29,118 bases of DNA. Source: UBA2219 sp964612075 (GTDB lineage Bacteria; Desulfobacterota; Deferrimicrobia; Deferrimicrobiales; Deferrimicrobiaceae). The stretch lies in assembly GCA_964612075.1 (NCBI GenBank), contig CAZTFC010000031.1, positions 1 to 29,118 of the forward strand, written 5' to 3'. The notes beneath the pieces were generated by a model that made no database searches, was not told the origin of the DNA, and saw nothing but the letters and a program-made list of their open reading frames with translations. The number at the start of each line of letters is the position of its first letter. Position 1 is the stretch's first letter. Shown here in pieces: positions 13,346 to 22,602 of this stretch. The position numbers were made by a program, and so were the translations under genes.

Positions 13346-14950
13346 ATGGACAGGGTTTCGAAGTTCCTGATAATCGGCAGCGGAATCGCGGGGTTGAGCT
13401 TCGCGTTGCGGGCGGCGAAGAAAGGCACGGTCAACATCCTCACGAAGAAGGAGGCGGCCGAGTCCAGCACCAATTACGCCCAGGGCGGCATCGCCACCGT
13501 CTGGAGCGGCGAGGATTCGTTCGAATCGCATATAGAAGACACGCACCGCGCGGGAGCGGGGCTGTGCCATCCCGACACGGTGGACCTGGTGGTGCGCGAC
13601 GCGCCGGCGAAGATCCGGGAGTTGATCGACTGGGGAGTCCGGTTCACGCGGCGCACCGGGAAAAGGGAATACGACCTCCACCGCGAGGGCGGACACTCGA
13701 AGCGCCGGATCTTCCACGCGGAGGACCTGACGGGGCGCGAGGTCGAACGGGCGCTGCTCGAACGGGTGCGGGAAAACCCGAAGATCCGCCTGTTCGAGCA
13801 TCACGCGGCGGTCAACCTCATCACCCGCCAGAAGATCGCCTTCGACCGGCGCCAGCCCGACGAGGTGCTCGGGGCGTACGTCCTGGACCAGAGGACGGGG
13901 GCGATCCAAACGTTCGTGGCCGACGCGACGGTCCTCGCCACCGGGGGCTCCGGCAAGGTGTATCTCTACACGAGCAACCCCGACATCGCCACGGGGGACG
14001 GGATCGCCATGGCGTATCGCGCCGGCGCCACGATCGCGAACATGGAGTTCGTCCAGTTCCACCCCACCTGCCTTTTCCACCCCCACGCCAAGTCCTTCCT
14101 CATCTCGGAAGCGGTGCGCGGAGAGGGGGCGGTGCTGGTGAACCGCGCCGGGAAGCGGTTCATGGAGGAGATCCACCCGATGAAGGAGCTCGCCCCCAGG
14201 GACATCGTCGCCCGGGCGATCGACGCCGAGCTCAAGCGGACCGGCGAGGACTGCGTCTACCTCGACATCCGGCACAAGGGGAAGGCGTTCATCCGCAAGC
14301 ATTTCCCGAACATCCACAAGACGTGCCTGTCGTTCGGCATCGACATGACGAAGGAGCCGCTGCCGGTGGTCCCGGCCGCCCATTACCAGTGCGGGGGGGT
14401 GCTCACGGACCTGCACGGGGAAACCGACATCCCGCGGCTGTTCGCCGTCGGGGAGTGCGCCTGCACGGGGCTCCACGGGGCCAACCGGCTCGCGTCCAAC
14501 TCGCTCCTTGAGGCGCTGGTCTTCTCCGATCGGGCCTTCCGGCGGGCCTCGGAGGCTTACGCCGGAAAGTCCCGTCCCCGGATCGGGATCCCGAAATGGG
14601 AGATCGGGGAGGCGCAGGAACCGGACGAGGCGGTCGTCGTCACCCACAACTGGGACGAGATCCGGCGCGTCATGTGGAACTACGTGGGGATCGTCCGGTC
14701 GAACAAGCGGCTGTTCCGGGCCCTCGACCGGATCGAGATGCTGAGGCGCGAGATCTCGGAGTATTACTGGAACTTCCGTGTGACGGGCGACCTGCTGGAG
14801 CTGCGCAACATCTGCACGGTGGCGGAACTGATCGTCCGGTGCGCCCTCCAGAGGAAGGAGAGCCGGGGGCTCCACACCACGATCGATTACCCGTACCAGG
14901 ACGACGAGCACGGCAGGAAGGACACGCTGGTCCGCCGCTACCCGGCGTGA
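13346..14950 (+). CDS. nadB: L-aspartate oxidase
   Basis: 534 residues, normal for NadB. The FAD-binding motif is GSGIAGL (11-17). Family blocks follow: SSTNYAQGGIA, HREGGHSKRRI, the second dinucleotide segment LATGGSGKVYLYTSNP, the active-site region EAVRGEGAVLVN, and GECACTGLHGANRLASNSLLEALVF near the FAD end. It oxidises L-aspartate to iminoaspartate, which NadA condenses to quinolinate in de novo NAD synthesis. nadA and nadC are not in the window, so nadB is unlinked here. The ATG at 13346 has GGGGGG five bases upstream. It diverges from the transglycosylase and converges with the lipoprotein gene, with only ten bases between stops and no terminator. The confusable paralogue, succinate dehydrogenase flavoprotein, is excluded by the EAVRGEGAVL and GLHGANRLASNS blocks. 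Confidence 0.95.
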   Translation: MDRVSKFLIIGSGIAGLSFALRAAKKGTVNILTKKEAAESSTNYAQGGIATVWSGEDSFESHIEDTHRAGAGLCHPDTVDLVVRDAPAKIRELIDWGVRFTRRTGKREYDLHREGGHSKRRIFHAEDLTGREVERALLERVRENPKIRLFEHHAAVNLITRQKIAFDRRQPDEVLGAYVLDQRTGAIQTFVADATVLATGGSGKVYLYTSNPDIATGDGIAMAYRAGATIANMEFVQFHPTCLFHPHAKSFLISEAVRGEGAVLVNRAGKRFMEEIHPMKELAPRDIVARAIDAELKRTGEDCVYLDIRHKGKAFIRKHFPNIHKTCLSFGIDMTKEPLPVVPAAHYQCGGVLTDLHGETDIPRLFAVGECACTGLHGANRLASNSLLEALVFSDRAFRRASEAYAGKSRPRIGIPKWEIGEAQEPDEAVVVTHNWDEIRRVMWNYVGIVRSNKRLFRALDRIEMLRREISEYYWNFRVTGDLLELRNICTVAELIVRCALQRKESRGLHTTIDYPYQDDEHGRKDTLVRRYPA

Positions 14951-14960
14951 GCGGGAAGCG

Positions 14961-15587
14961 CTACCTCCAGGCCAGGACGGCGCGCCCCTGCACCCCGGCC
15001 AGCACGAGTTTCAGGCGGGGACTCCCCTCCTTCGGGGGCTCCGGCGGCGATTCCGCCTCTTTCGGGAACGCGACCTCGTAGGCCCTGAACCACGTCCCGG
15101 AGTGCGGGAAGAACCGGGAGACCTCCTCGGGCCGCAGGGATGTCGCCCGGATATAGGCCGGCTCGAAATCCTTTTCGTCCGACCGCACCAGTCGAAGGCT
15201 CCAGGCCGAGCCGGGCTTATCCAGGTCGTTGCCCCGATCGTCCGGCACCCACAGCGCCACGAAGAACCGCACGTACCGCTCGGACTCGCCGCGCCACCGG
15301 GCGATCACGCTCCCGCTCCGGGCGGAATCCAGGTAGTAGATGCTGGAATACTCCTCCGCGAACGCCTCCACCCACGCCCCGGAGAGCCATGTCGCGGAGA
15401 AGACGAACCGCGTGTCCAGCCCGTCGTGCACCTCCCGGGTTCGCGTGTGGCTTTCCGTCGCCCGGCCGTACGAAGGCGAACCGGCGACCTTCTCGTACAG
15501 GGCGACCGACCGGGGGCCGCACCCCGCTCCGGACGTCGCCGCCAGCAGGAAGGCCAGTGCGGCGGCGAACCTGCGGAGGTCAGGCAT
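14961..15587 (-). CDS. Putative lipoprotein of unknown function
   Basis: 208 residues I do not recognise. The N-terminus (MPDLRRFAAALAFLLAATSGAGCGP) has a basic start, a hydrophobic core and a cysteine at 23. The lipobox is imperfect (GAGC, with G instead of L/V/I at -3), so lipidation is likely but not certain. The rest is soluble, rich in aromatic and charged residues (for example WLSGAWVEAFAEEYSSIYYLD), with no catalytic motif I can name. The segment ESPPEPPKEGS near the C-terminus looks like a linker. The start overlaps the pyrE stop by eight bases, making it the last gene of the purine/pyrimidine run, but nothing in it suggests a nucleotide-related role. It converges on nadB. Confidence 0.75.
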   Translation of the reverse strand: MPDLRRFAAALAFLLAATSGAGCGPRSVALYEKVAGSPSYGRATESHTRTREVHDGLDTRFVFSATWLSGAWVEAFAEEYSSIYYLDSARSGSVIARWRGESERYVRFFVALWVPDDRGNDLDKPGSAWSLRLVRSDEKDFEPAYIRATSLRPEEVSRFFPHSGTWFRAYEVAFPKEAESPPEPPKEGSPRLKLVLAGVQGRAVLAWR

Positions 15588-16176
15588 TCTCCACGTCCTC
15601 CTTCAGGAACATCGGCTCGACCCGGTACCCCGCCGCGGCGATGGCCTCCGCGCCCCCCTCGTTCCGGTCGACGAGGCACAGGACCCGAGCCACGACCAGG
15701 CCGCAAAGCTTCGCGCGCTCGACGGCTTTGAGGGTCGACGCGCCCGTGGTGACCACGTCCTCGAGGATCGCAACGCGCATCCCTTCCCGCAGGTTCTTCG
15801 TCCCCTCGATCCATTGGGCCGTCCCGTGTTTTTTCGGCTCCTTCCGGATGATGAAGGCAGGCACCGGCCACCCCCGGAGCGCGCTGGTGAGCGAAACGGC
15901 GGTGACGATCGGGTCCGCCCCGAGGGTGATGCCGCCCACCGCCTCCGGCCTCTCCCCCTCCTCGAGCATCGCGCAGAAGAGCCGCCCGGTGAGCAGCGCC
16001 CCCTCCGCGTGGAGCGTGGACTGCCGGCAGTCGATGTAGAAGTCGGACTCGCGACCCGAGGTCAGGACGACCTTCCGCTTCTCGTAGCTTTTTTCCTTCA
16101 GGATGGAAAGGAGACGGCGGCGGTCCCCGGCGAGCTCGGCCGGGAACACGGCGGGGCCCCTGGCGTCGGTCTTCAT
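15580..16176 (-). CDS. pyrE: Orotate phosphoribosyltransferase
   Basis: 198 residues. The orotate-binding segment LTSGRESDFYIDCRQ and the PRPP motif VAILEDVVTTGAST are both present. The enzyme joins orotate with PRPP to form orotidine monophosphate, the fifth step of pyrimidine synthesis. The ATG at 16176 is preceded by CGGGGGAG. It follows purF after 38 bases and overlaps the downstream lipoprotein gene by eight bases. The placement next to purF puts two PRPP-consuming enzymes side by side; no other pyr gene is in the window. Other PRTases such as adenine phosphoribosyltransferase are less likely because of the DFYIDCR segment. Confidence 0.95.
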   Translation of the reverse strand: MKTDARGPAVFPAELAGDRRRLLSILKEKSYEKRKVVLTSGRESDFYIDCRQSTLHAEGALLTGRLFCAMLEEGERPEAVGGITLGADPIVTAVSLTSALRGWPVPAFIIRKEPKKHGTAQWIEGTKNLREGMRVAILEDVVTTGASTLKAVERAKLCGLVVARVLCLVDRNEGGAEAIAAAGYRVEPMFLKEDVENA

Positions 16177-16214
16177 GCGCTCCCCCGGTGTCGGATCGGT
16201 GTTCGCCCCGGCGG

Positions 16215-17636
16215 TCAGACGCAGACCGACCCCCGGAACAGGTTGAGCTGCTCCCCGGATTCCTCCGTTTCCAGCGGGATCGTGTAGTTCCCGGTGAAGC
16301 ACGCGTCGCAGTAGGTCGCCTTCCCGGCCGGCACGCACGCGTGGAGCCCCTGGATGCTGAGGTACCCGAGGGTGTCGGAGGTGAGGTACGTGTTGATCTC
16401 CTCCAGCGTGTGCGTCGCGGAGATCAGGTCGCGCCGAAGCGGGGTGTCGATCCCGTAAAAGCACGGATAGCTGGTGGGCGGGGAGCTGATGCGCACGTGG
16501 ATCTCCTTCGCCCCCGCGGCCCGGATCATCTTGATGATCTTGCGCCCCGTCGTCCCCCGGACGATGGAGTCGTCCACGACCACGACCCGCTTCCCGTTCA
16601 CGACGTCCCGGACGGCGTTCAGCTTGACCTTCACGCCGAAGTGCCGGATCGACTGCTGGGGCTCGATGAAGGTGCGTCCGACATAGTGGTTCCGGATCAG
16701 CCCCATCTCGAACGGGATCCTCGCCGCCTCCGAATATCCCAGGGCCGCCGGCACTCCGGAGTCGGGGATGGGGATGACGATGTCGGCCTCGACGGGATGC
16801 TCCCGGGCGAGCTGGCGCCCCAGCTCCTTCCGGACCTCGTAGACGCTCCTGCCGCCGATGATCGAGTCGGGCCGGGCGAAATAGACGTGCTCGAAGATGC
16901 AGAAGCGCTCCACGGCGGGCAGGAACGGCCGGTACGACTCGATCCCGCGCGCGTCCACGACGATCATCTCGCCGGGCTCCACCTCCCGGACGACCTCCGC
17001 CTCGATCAGGTCGAGCGCGCACGTCTCGGAGCAGATCACGGTCCCGCCCCCGGTCCCTTTCAGCCTCCCCAGCACCATGGGGCGGATGCCGTGCGGGTCG
17101 CGGACGGCGATCAGCTTGTCGCGGGTCAGGAAAAGGAGCGAGTAGGCGCCCCGGACCTGCATCAGGGCGTCCGCGATCCGGTCCTCGATCCGTTCCTTGC
17201 GCGACCGCGCGATGAGGTGGATGATGACCTCGGTGTCCATCGAGGACTGGAACACGGAACCGGAGGTTTCCAGCTCCCTCTTGATCTCGTGCCCGTTGAC
17301 GAGGTTCCCGTTGTGGGCGACGGCGATGGACCGGGACTCGAAATCGACCACCAGCGGCTGGGCGTTCTTCAGCTCGGAAGTGCCCGCGGTCGAGTAGCGC
17401 ACGTGGCCGATGGAGCTGCTGCCGGGGAGACGGCAGAGGATCTCCTCGGAGAAGATGTCGGCGACCAGCCCCATCTCCTTGTGGAAGGTGATCACCTCGC
17501 CGTCGGAGCAGGCGATCCCGGCGCTCTCCTGCCCCCGGTGCTGCAGGGCGTACAGGCCGAGGTAGGTCAGGTTCGCCGCCTCGGGATGGCCGTAGACCCC
17601 GAAGATCCCGCATTCCTCGTGCCAACCGTCCAGCAT
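16215..17636 (-). CDS. purF: Amidophosphoribosyltransferase (glutamine PRPP amidotransferase)
   Basis: 473 residues. The N-terminal nucleophile is C9 in EECGIFGVYG, after an eight-residue propeptide that would be removed. The glutaminase domain shows LYALQHRGQESAG and HNGNLVN. The PRPP motif is VVVVDDSIVRGTTG. Four cysteines lie where the Bacillus-type enzyme binds a [4Fe-4S] cluster (VERFC, PTSYPC, and TYCDAC which gives two), so this is the iron-sulphur form. It catalyses the first committed step of purine synthesis. The ATG at 17636 has GAGGGG five bases upstream and lies ten bases past the purL stop. The frame stays open to 17804, but that longer start lies within purL and is rejected. 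Confidence 0.96.
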   Translation of the reverse strand: MLDGWHEECGIFGVYGHPEAANLTYLGLYALQHRGQESAGIACSDGEVITFHKEMGLVADIFSEEILCRLPGSSSIGHVRYSTAGTSELKNAQPLVVDFESRSIAVAHNGNLVNGHEIKRELETSGSVFQSSMDTEVIIHLIARSRKERIEDRIADALMQVRGAYSLLFLTRDKLIAVRDPHGIRPMVLGRLKGTGGGTVICSETCALDLIEAEVVREVEPGEMIVVDARGIESYRPFLPAVERFCIFEHVYFARPDSIIGGRSVYEVRKELGRQLAREHPVEADIVIPIPDSGVPAALGYSEAARIPFEMGLIRNHYVGRTFIEPQQSIRHFGVKVKLNAVRDVVNGKRVVVVDDSIVRGTTGRKIIKMIRAAGAKEIHVRISSPPTSYPCFYGIDTPLRRDLISATHTLEEINTYLTSDTLGYLSIQGLHACVPAGKATYCDACFTGNYTIPLETEESGEQLNLFRGSVCV

Positions 17637-17646
17637 GGCCACCCCT

Positions 17647-19881
17647 CTACCCTTCCAGTCCCAGCGCCTTCGCGAACCCTTCCCGCCAGCCCTTGTGCAG
17701 GTCTGCCGCGCGGACCGTTGCGACGCCCTCGATGTCGATATGCTCCCCGCCGACGTTCCCCAGCTCCACCATTTTAATACGGAACCGGTGCGCCGCGTCC
17801 ACAAGAGCGCCCTTCCCTCCGGGGGGACAGGAAAGAAGCACCGCTCCCTGGGATTCCGCGAACAGGACGAAATCCGGCCGTACGGACGGAGGGAACGGGT
17901 TGGCGACCTTCGCGCCGATCGGGCCGTCCGGGCGGGTGACGCAGCACTCCGCCAGGGCGCAGGCGAAGCCGCCCTCCGCCAGGTCGTGCGCGGAGGACAG
18001 GAGCTTCCCCGCGGCGGCGGCGGCCAGGAACCGCTGCAGCCGCTTCTCGTGGTCGAGGTCGACCGGCGGCGGGGTGCCCGCCACCTTCCCGTGGACCTCT
18101 TTCAGGTACAGCGAGCCGCCGACGCACTCCCCAAGCCGGTCCGCGCCGGCGAGGTACACCGCGTCGCCAGGCGCGTCGAACCACTGGACCAGCCGGTCCC
18201 CCGCGTCCCCGATCAGGCCGACCATCCCCACCGTCGGGGTCGGGTGGATCCCTTTCCCCATCGTCTCGTTGTAGAAGGAGACGTTGCCGGACACCACCGG
18301 GACCTCGAGCGCCTCGCACGCCTTCGCCATCCCCTCGATGGCGCTGCGGAACTGCCACATGATCTCGGGCTTCTCGGGGTTGCCGAAATTGAGGCAGTCG
18401 GTCAGGCCGATCGGCTCCGCCCCGGAGCAGGCGACGTTCCGGGCCGACTCGCACACGGCGATCATCCCGCCGACGTACGGGTCGAGGTAACAGTATCGGC
18501 TGTTGCAGTCGACCGACAGGGCGATCCCCTTGCGCGTCCCCTTGACCCGGAGCACGGATGCGTCGGAGCCGGGCAGCACGAGGGTGTTGGTCCGGATCAT
18601 GTGGTCGTACTGCCGGAAGACCCACTTCTTGTCCGCCATCTCCGGGCAGCTCATCAGGCGCAGCCACGTACCCGCCAGGTCCGCGGGCACGGGAAGCGAC
18701 GCGGGATCCGGGCTTTCCTGCAGCGCGTCCTGCCATTCCGGGCGCGCCGCGGGCCGGTCGTAGAGCGGCGCCTGGTCCGTGACGGGTGCCACCGGGATCT
18801 CGGCCACCGTCTTCCCTCGCCAGCGGATCCGCGCGACGCCGTCCCCGGTCACCTCGCCGATGACGCTGGCGTCCAGTTCCCACTTGTCGAAGATCTCCCG
18901 GACCTCCCCCTCCCTGCCCTTCTTCGCCACCATGAGCATCCGCTCCTGGGACTCGGAGAGCATCAGCTCATAGGGAATCATCCCCTCCTCCCGCTGCGGG
19001 ACGAGGTCGAGGTCCATCGTGAAGCCGGTTCCGGCGCGCGAGGCCATCTCGAAGGAGGAGGAGGTGAGCCCCGCCGCTCCCATGTCCTGTATCCCGACGA
19101 TCGCGTCGGTCTTCATCAGCTCGAGGCACGCCTCCAGCAGGAGCTTCTCCGTGAACGGGTCCCCCACCTGCACTGTGGGGCGCTTCTCCTCGGATTTCTC
19201 GTCGAACTCGCCCGAGGCCATCGTGGCGCCGTGGATGCCGTCGCGCCCCGTCTTCGAGCCGACGTAGATGATGGGGTTGCCGACGCCCGACGCGAAGCCG
19301 CGCCAGATGCCTTCCCTCTTCACGACGCCGAGGGTGAACGCGTTGACCAGGATGTTCCCGTCGTAGCACTCGTCGAAGTAGACCTCCCCTCCGACGGTGG
19401 GCACGCCGATGCAGTTCCCGTACCCCGCGATGCCGGCGACGACGCCGGTGACGAGGTACCGGGTCCGCGGGTGGTCCGGCCGGCCGAACCGCAGGGAATC
19501 GAGCGACGCGATGGGGCGGGCGCCCATGGTGAAGACGTCGCGCAGGATCCCCCCCACGCCCGTCGCCGCACCCTGGTACGGCTCGATGAACGACGGGTGG
19601 TTGTGGCTCTCCATCTTGAAGGAGACCGCCAGGCCGTCGCCGATGTCGACGACCCCCGCGTTCTCCCCCGGGCCCTGAAGGACACGGGGGCCCTTCGTGG
19701 GGAACTTCTTCAGGTGGATCCGGGAGCTCTTGTAGGAGCAGTGCTCGCTCCACATGACGGAAAAGATGCCGAGCTCGGTGAAGTTCGGGTCGCGGCCCAG
19801 GATGGCGCGCACCCGCTCGAACTCCTCCCCGGAGAGTCCGTGCTCCCTGGCCAGGTCGAGGGTTACCGGCTTCTCCTTCAT
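17647..19881 (-). CDS. purL: Phosphoribosylformylglycinamidine synthase II (PurL, small type)
   Basis: 744 residues, the size of the PurL that works with separate PurS and PurQ. Family blocks include MWSEHCSYKSSR (active-site histidine), FKMESHNHPSFIEPYQGAATGVGGI, QDMGAAGLTSSSFEMA and the C-terminal SAHDLAEGGFACALAE. The complex uses ATP and ammonia delivered by PurQ to convert FGAR to FGAM. The ATG overlaps the purQ stop as ATGA, and purF follows ten bases after its stop, so purS-purQ-purL-purF lie in one tightly coupled block. The length rules out the large fused PurL of gammaproteobacteria (about 1300 residues). Confidence 0.97.
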   Translation of the reverse strand: MKEKPVTLDLAREHGLSGEEFERVRAILGRDPNFTELGIFSVMWSEHCSYKSSRIHLKKFPTKGPRVLQGPGENAGVVDIGDGLAVSFKMESHNHPSFIEPYQGAATGVGGILRDVFTMGARPIASLDSLRFGRPDHPRTRYLVTGVVAGIAGYGNCIGVPTVGGEVYFDECYDGNILVNAFTLGVVKREGIWRGFASGVGNPIIYVGSKTGRDGIHGATMASGEFDEKSEEKRPTVQVGDPFTEKLLLEACLELMKTDAIVGIQDMGAAGLTSSSFEMASRAGTGFTMDLDLVPQREEGMIPYELMLSESQERMLMVAKKGREGEVREIFDKWELDASVIGEVTGDGVARIRWRGKTVAEIPVAPVTDQAPLYDRPAARPEWQDALQESPDPASLPVPADLAGTWLRLMSCPEMADKKWVFRQYDHMIRTNTLVLPGSDASVLRVKGTRKGIALSVDCNSRYCYLDPYVGGMIAVCESARNVACSGAEPIGLTDCLNFGNPEKPEIMWQFRSAIEGMAKACEALEVPVVSGNVSFYNETMGKGIHPTPTVGMVGLIGDAGDRLVQWFDAPGDAVYLAGADRLGECVGGSLYLKEVHGKVAGTPPPVDLDHEKRLQRFLAAAAAGKLLSSAHDLAEGGFACALAECCVTRPDGPIGAKVANPFPPSVRPDFVLFAESQGAVLLSCPPGGKGALVDAAHRFRIKMVELGNVGGEHIDIEGVATVRAADLHKGWREGFAKALGLEG

Positions 19882-20579
19882 TTCCCTTTCTCCTTGAGCC
19901 AGGCGACCATGGAATCGAACAGGCGCCGGCCGTCGGCGCTCCCCAGCTCCTCTTCCGAGCAGCGCTCGGGGTGCGGCATCATGCCGAGGACGTTCCCCCG
20001 CTCGTTGCAGATCCCCGCGATGTTCCGGGCGGAGCCGTTCGGGTTGGATCCGGCGGTCGGGTTCCCCGCCGGGTCGCAATACCGGAACACCACCTGCCGC
20101 CTCTCCTCGAGCGCGGCCAGCGCCGCGTCGTCGGCGAAGTAGTTCCCCTGGTAGTGCGCGACGGGGATCCTCAGCACCGTCCCCGGGGCGATCCCCCCCG
20201 TAAAGGGCGTGCGGTCGGTTTCCGTCCTCAAGTGGACGTAGTCGCAGACGAACCGGAGCGACTCGTTCACCATCATGGCCCCCGGCAGCAACCCCGATTC
20301 GAGGAGGATCTGGAACCCGTTGCAGATGCCGATCACCGGCCCGCCGCCCTCGGCGAACCGGCGGACCGCGTCCATCACGGGGGAGAGCTTCGCCATCGCC
20401 CCGCAGCGGAGGTAGTCCCCGTAGGTGAAGCCGCCCGGTATCACCACGGCGTCGAACCCCTCGAGGGACGACCGCTTGTGCCAGAGGAAGGCGGCGTCCA
20501 CCCCGACGACGTGCTTCAGCGCGTGGTAGGCGTCGTGATCGCAGTTGGAGCCCGGGAACACCGGGACGGCAATCCTCAT
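19878..20579 (-). CDS. purQ: Phosphoribosylformylglycinamidine synthase I (PurQ glutaminase)
   Basis: 233 residues of a class I glutamine amidotransferase. The catalytic cysteine is C86 in GICNGFQIL, and the histidine is in MMPHPER near the C-terminus, followed by an acidic pair. The N-terminus (VPVFPGSNCDHD) is the PurQ signature. It releases ammonia from glutamine and passes it to PurL. The ATG at 20579 lies 11 bases downstream of the purS stop, with a G-rich ribosome site between them. The stop overlaps purL. No regulatory extension is seen. Confidence 0.96.
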   Translation of the reverse strand: MRIAVPVFPGSNCDHDAYHALKHVVGVDAAFLWHKRSSLEGFDAVVIPGGFTYGDYLRCGAMAKLSPVMDAVRRFAEGGGPVIGICNGFQILLESGLLPGAMMVNESLRFVCDYVHLRTETDRTPFTGGIAPGTVLRIPVAHYQGNYFADDAALAALEERRQVVFRYCDPAGNPTAGSNPNGSARNIAGICNERGNVLGMMPHPERCSEEELGSADGRRLFDSMVAWLKEKGK

Positions 20580-20590
20580 CGCGGTCCCCT

Positions 20591-20830
20591 TCACTCGATC
20601 TCGATCCGGTACTCCTCGATGACCGTGTTGGCGAGGAGCCGCCGGCACGCGTCGTCGAGCAGCCGCCGCGCATCTTCCGGGGCGGCGTCCTCGAGCCGGA
20701 CCTCCATGTATTTCCCGACGCGGACGTCCTCCACCCCGGCGATCCCCAAGTGGGACAGCGAGGAGAGGATCGCCCTCCCCTGCGGGTCGAGGACCCCTTT
20801 CTTGAGAGTGACGTAGATCTTCGCCTTCAC
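20591..20830 (-). CDS. purS: Phosphoribosylformylglycinamidine synthase subunit PurS
   Basis: 79 residues, the normal size. It begins KAKIYVTLKKGVLDPQG, the typical PurS opening, and has GVEDVRVGKYMEV in the middle. PurS dimers bridge PurL and PurQ so that ammonia can be channelled. The start is GTG at 20830 and overlaps the purB stop as GTGA, which suggests translational coupling. It precedes purQ by 11 bases. Its presence agrees with the short PurL and separate PurQ found next. Confidence 0.95.
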   Translation of the reverse strand: MKAKIYVTLKKGVLDPQGRAILSSLSHLGIAGVEDVRVGKYMEVRLEDAAPEDARRLLDDACRRLLANTVIEEYRIEIE

Positions 20831-22143
20831 GCCTTCGCCCTCCTGGCTCCCGCCGCGAACACCCGGTCGATGATCCCGTCGATGTTCTTGACGTAGTAGC
20901 CGATGTCGAACAGCTCGTCGAACTCCTCTTTCGTCAGCGCCGACCGCACTTCACGGTCCTTCCACAGGAGCGTCCGGAGCTGCCGCCCCGTCTTCCAGGA
21001 CTTCATCGCCGAGCGCTGCACGACCTCGTACGCCTTCTCCCTGGAGAACCCCTTCGCCGCCAGCGCCAGCAGGACCCTCTGGGAAAAGAGCAGCCCGTTG
21101 GTGCTGCGGAGGTTCCTCATCATGCGGTCGGGATAGACGACGAGCTTCTCCATCATCCCACGGAACCGCCCGAGGGCGAAATGGAGGACGATGGTGGCGT
21201 CGGGAGCGATCACGCGCTCCGCGGAGGAATGGCTGATGTCCCTCTCGTGCCACAGGGCGACGTTCTCCATCGCCGTGACGGCGTACCCGCGCAGAAGCCT
21301 CGAGAGCCCCGAGAGGTTCTCGGACAGGACCGGGTTGCGCTTGTGGGGCATCGCCGAGGAGCCTTTCTGCCCCTCGGAGAAGAACTCCTCCGCCTCGAGC
21401 ACCTCGGTCCGCTGGAGGTGCCGGATCTCCGTCGCGAACTTGTCGAGGGAGGACCCGACGATCGCAAGCGTGGCGAACACCTCGGCGTGGCGGTCGCGCT
21501 GGATCACCTGGGTGGACGCCGGCGCCGGGGTCAGCCCCAGCTTCCTGCAGACGTGCTCCTCGACGAACGGTTCGATGTTGGCGAAGGTCCCCACCGCCCC
21601 GGAGATCTTGCCGACGGAGATGACGTCCCGGGCCCGTTCCAGGCGCGCGATGTCGCGCCGGACCTCGTCGGCCCACAGCGCCATCTTCCACCCGAACGTG
21701 ACCGGCTCCGCGTGGATCCCGTGCGTCCGCCCGATCATCACCGTCGCCCGGTGCTCGATCGCCCGGCGCTTGAGGACCTCGAAGACCCCCCGGGCCTCTC
21801 CGATCAGCAGCGTGAGCGCCTGGCGCATCTGGACCGCGAACGAGGTGTCCAGGACGTCGGAGCTGGTCATCCCGACATGCAGGAAGCGGGAGTCCTCCCC
21901 GATATGCTCCGCCACCGAGGTGAGGAAGGCGATCACGTCGTGCTTTACCTTCCTCTCGATCTCGTCGATGCGGGCCTTGTCGAAGGCCGCCTTGCGGCGG
22001 ACCCGCGCGAGGGCCTCCTTCGGGATCAGCCCTTTGCGGACCATCGCCTCCATCGCCAGGATCTCGATGTCGAGCCAGATCCGGAACCGGTTCTCGTCCT
22101 GCCATATGGCCGCCATTTCGGGCCGCGTGTACCGTTCGATCAT
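20827..22143 (-). CDS. purB: Adenylosuccinate lyase
   Basis: 438 residues of the fumarase/aspartase superfamily. The signature loop is GSSAMPHKRNP. Other conserved blocks are HVGMTSSDVLDT, GRTHGIHAEPVTFG and the late NIDGIIDRVF. It performs two reactions in purine synthesis: releasing fumarate from SAICAR, and from adenylosuccinate to give AMP. The ATG at 22143 follows the dut stop by ten bases, and the stop overlaps purS. Argininosuccinate lyase and fumarase are excluded by the TSSDVLDT and THGIHAEP blocks. Confidence 0.96.
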   Translation of the reverse strand: MIERYTRPEMAAIWQDENRFRIWLDIEILAMEAMVRKGLIPKEALARVRRKAAFDKARIDEIERKVKHDVIAFLTSVAEHIGEDSRFLHVGMTSSDVLDTSFAVQMRQALTLLIGEARGVFEVLKRRAIEHRATVMIGRTHGIHAEPVTFGWKMALWADEVRRDIARLERARDVISVGKISGAVGTFANIEPFVEEHVCRKLGLTPAPASTQVIQRDRHAEVFATLAIVGSSLDKFATEIRHLQRTEVLEAEEFFSEGQKGSSAMPHKRNPVLSENLSGLSRLLRGYAVTAMENVALWHERDISHSSAERVIAPDATIVLHFALGRFRGMMEKLVVYPDRMMRNLRSTNGLLFSQRVLLALAAKGFSREKAYEVVQRSAMKSWKTGRQLRTLLWKDREVRSALTKEEFDELFDIGYYVKNIDGIIDRVFAAGARRAKA

Positions 22144-22153
22144 GGCGCCCCCC

Positions 22154-22585
22154 TCACATTCCCGTGTGTCCGAAACCGCCCGTCCCGCGCGCGGTGCCGT
22201 CGAGCTCCGGAACGACCGCGAGGCGCGCCGACAGCACCGGGCAAAACACGATCTGTGCGATCCGGTCGCCTCTGCGGACGAGGAACGGCTCCTCCCCCAG
22301 GTTCGCCAGGATCACCTGGACCTCCCCCCGGTAGTCCGCGTCGATCGTGCCGGGGCTGTTCAGGCACGTCACCCCGTGCCGGATCGCGAGCCCGCTCCGG
22401 GGACGGACCTGCCCTTCCACCCCCGGCGGGATCGACAGCGCCACCCCCGTGGGGATCAGCGCCCTTCCCTTCGGGGGGATGACCACCTCCCCGTCGACCG
22501 CGGCCCTCAAGTCCATCCCCGCCGACCCTTCGGTCTGGTACGCCGGCAGGAGCTCCTCGCCCCCCCGCACCAGCGAGACCCGCAC
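22154..22585 (-). CDS. dut: dUTP diphosphatase
   Basis: 143 residues. The five trimeric-dUTPase motifs are visible: SAGMDLRA, RPRSGLAIRHG, LNSPGTIDADYRGE, RRGDRIAQIVF, and the C-terminal GTGGFGHTGM, a variant of the glycine-rich arm (usually RGxGGFGSTG). It hydrolyses dUTP to dUMP and pyrophosphate. The start is uncertain: GTG at 22585 gives an N-terminus like the family (MRVSLVRGGEELLPAY). An in-frame TTG at 22606 overlaps the upstream peptidase stop and has a much better ribosome site (AAGGGGAG). It sits between the M16 peptidase and purB, ten bases before purB. Confidence 0.94.
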   Translation of the reverse strand: MRVSLVRGGEELLPAYQTEGSAGMDLRAAVDGEVVIPPKGRALIPTGVALSIPPGVEGQVRPRSGLAIRHGVTCLNSPGTIDADYRGEVQVILANLGEEPFLVRRGDRIAQIVFCPVLSARLAVVPELDGTARGTGGFGHTGM

Positions 22586-22602
22586 GTGGCACTCGCCGCG
22601 GC

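Noticed and set aside
17637..17804. Longer purF reading from 17804
   Set aside because: It would run through purL and put residues before the N-terminal catalytic cysteine; the ATG at 17636 with a good ribosome site fits the short PurF propeptide.
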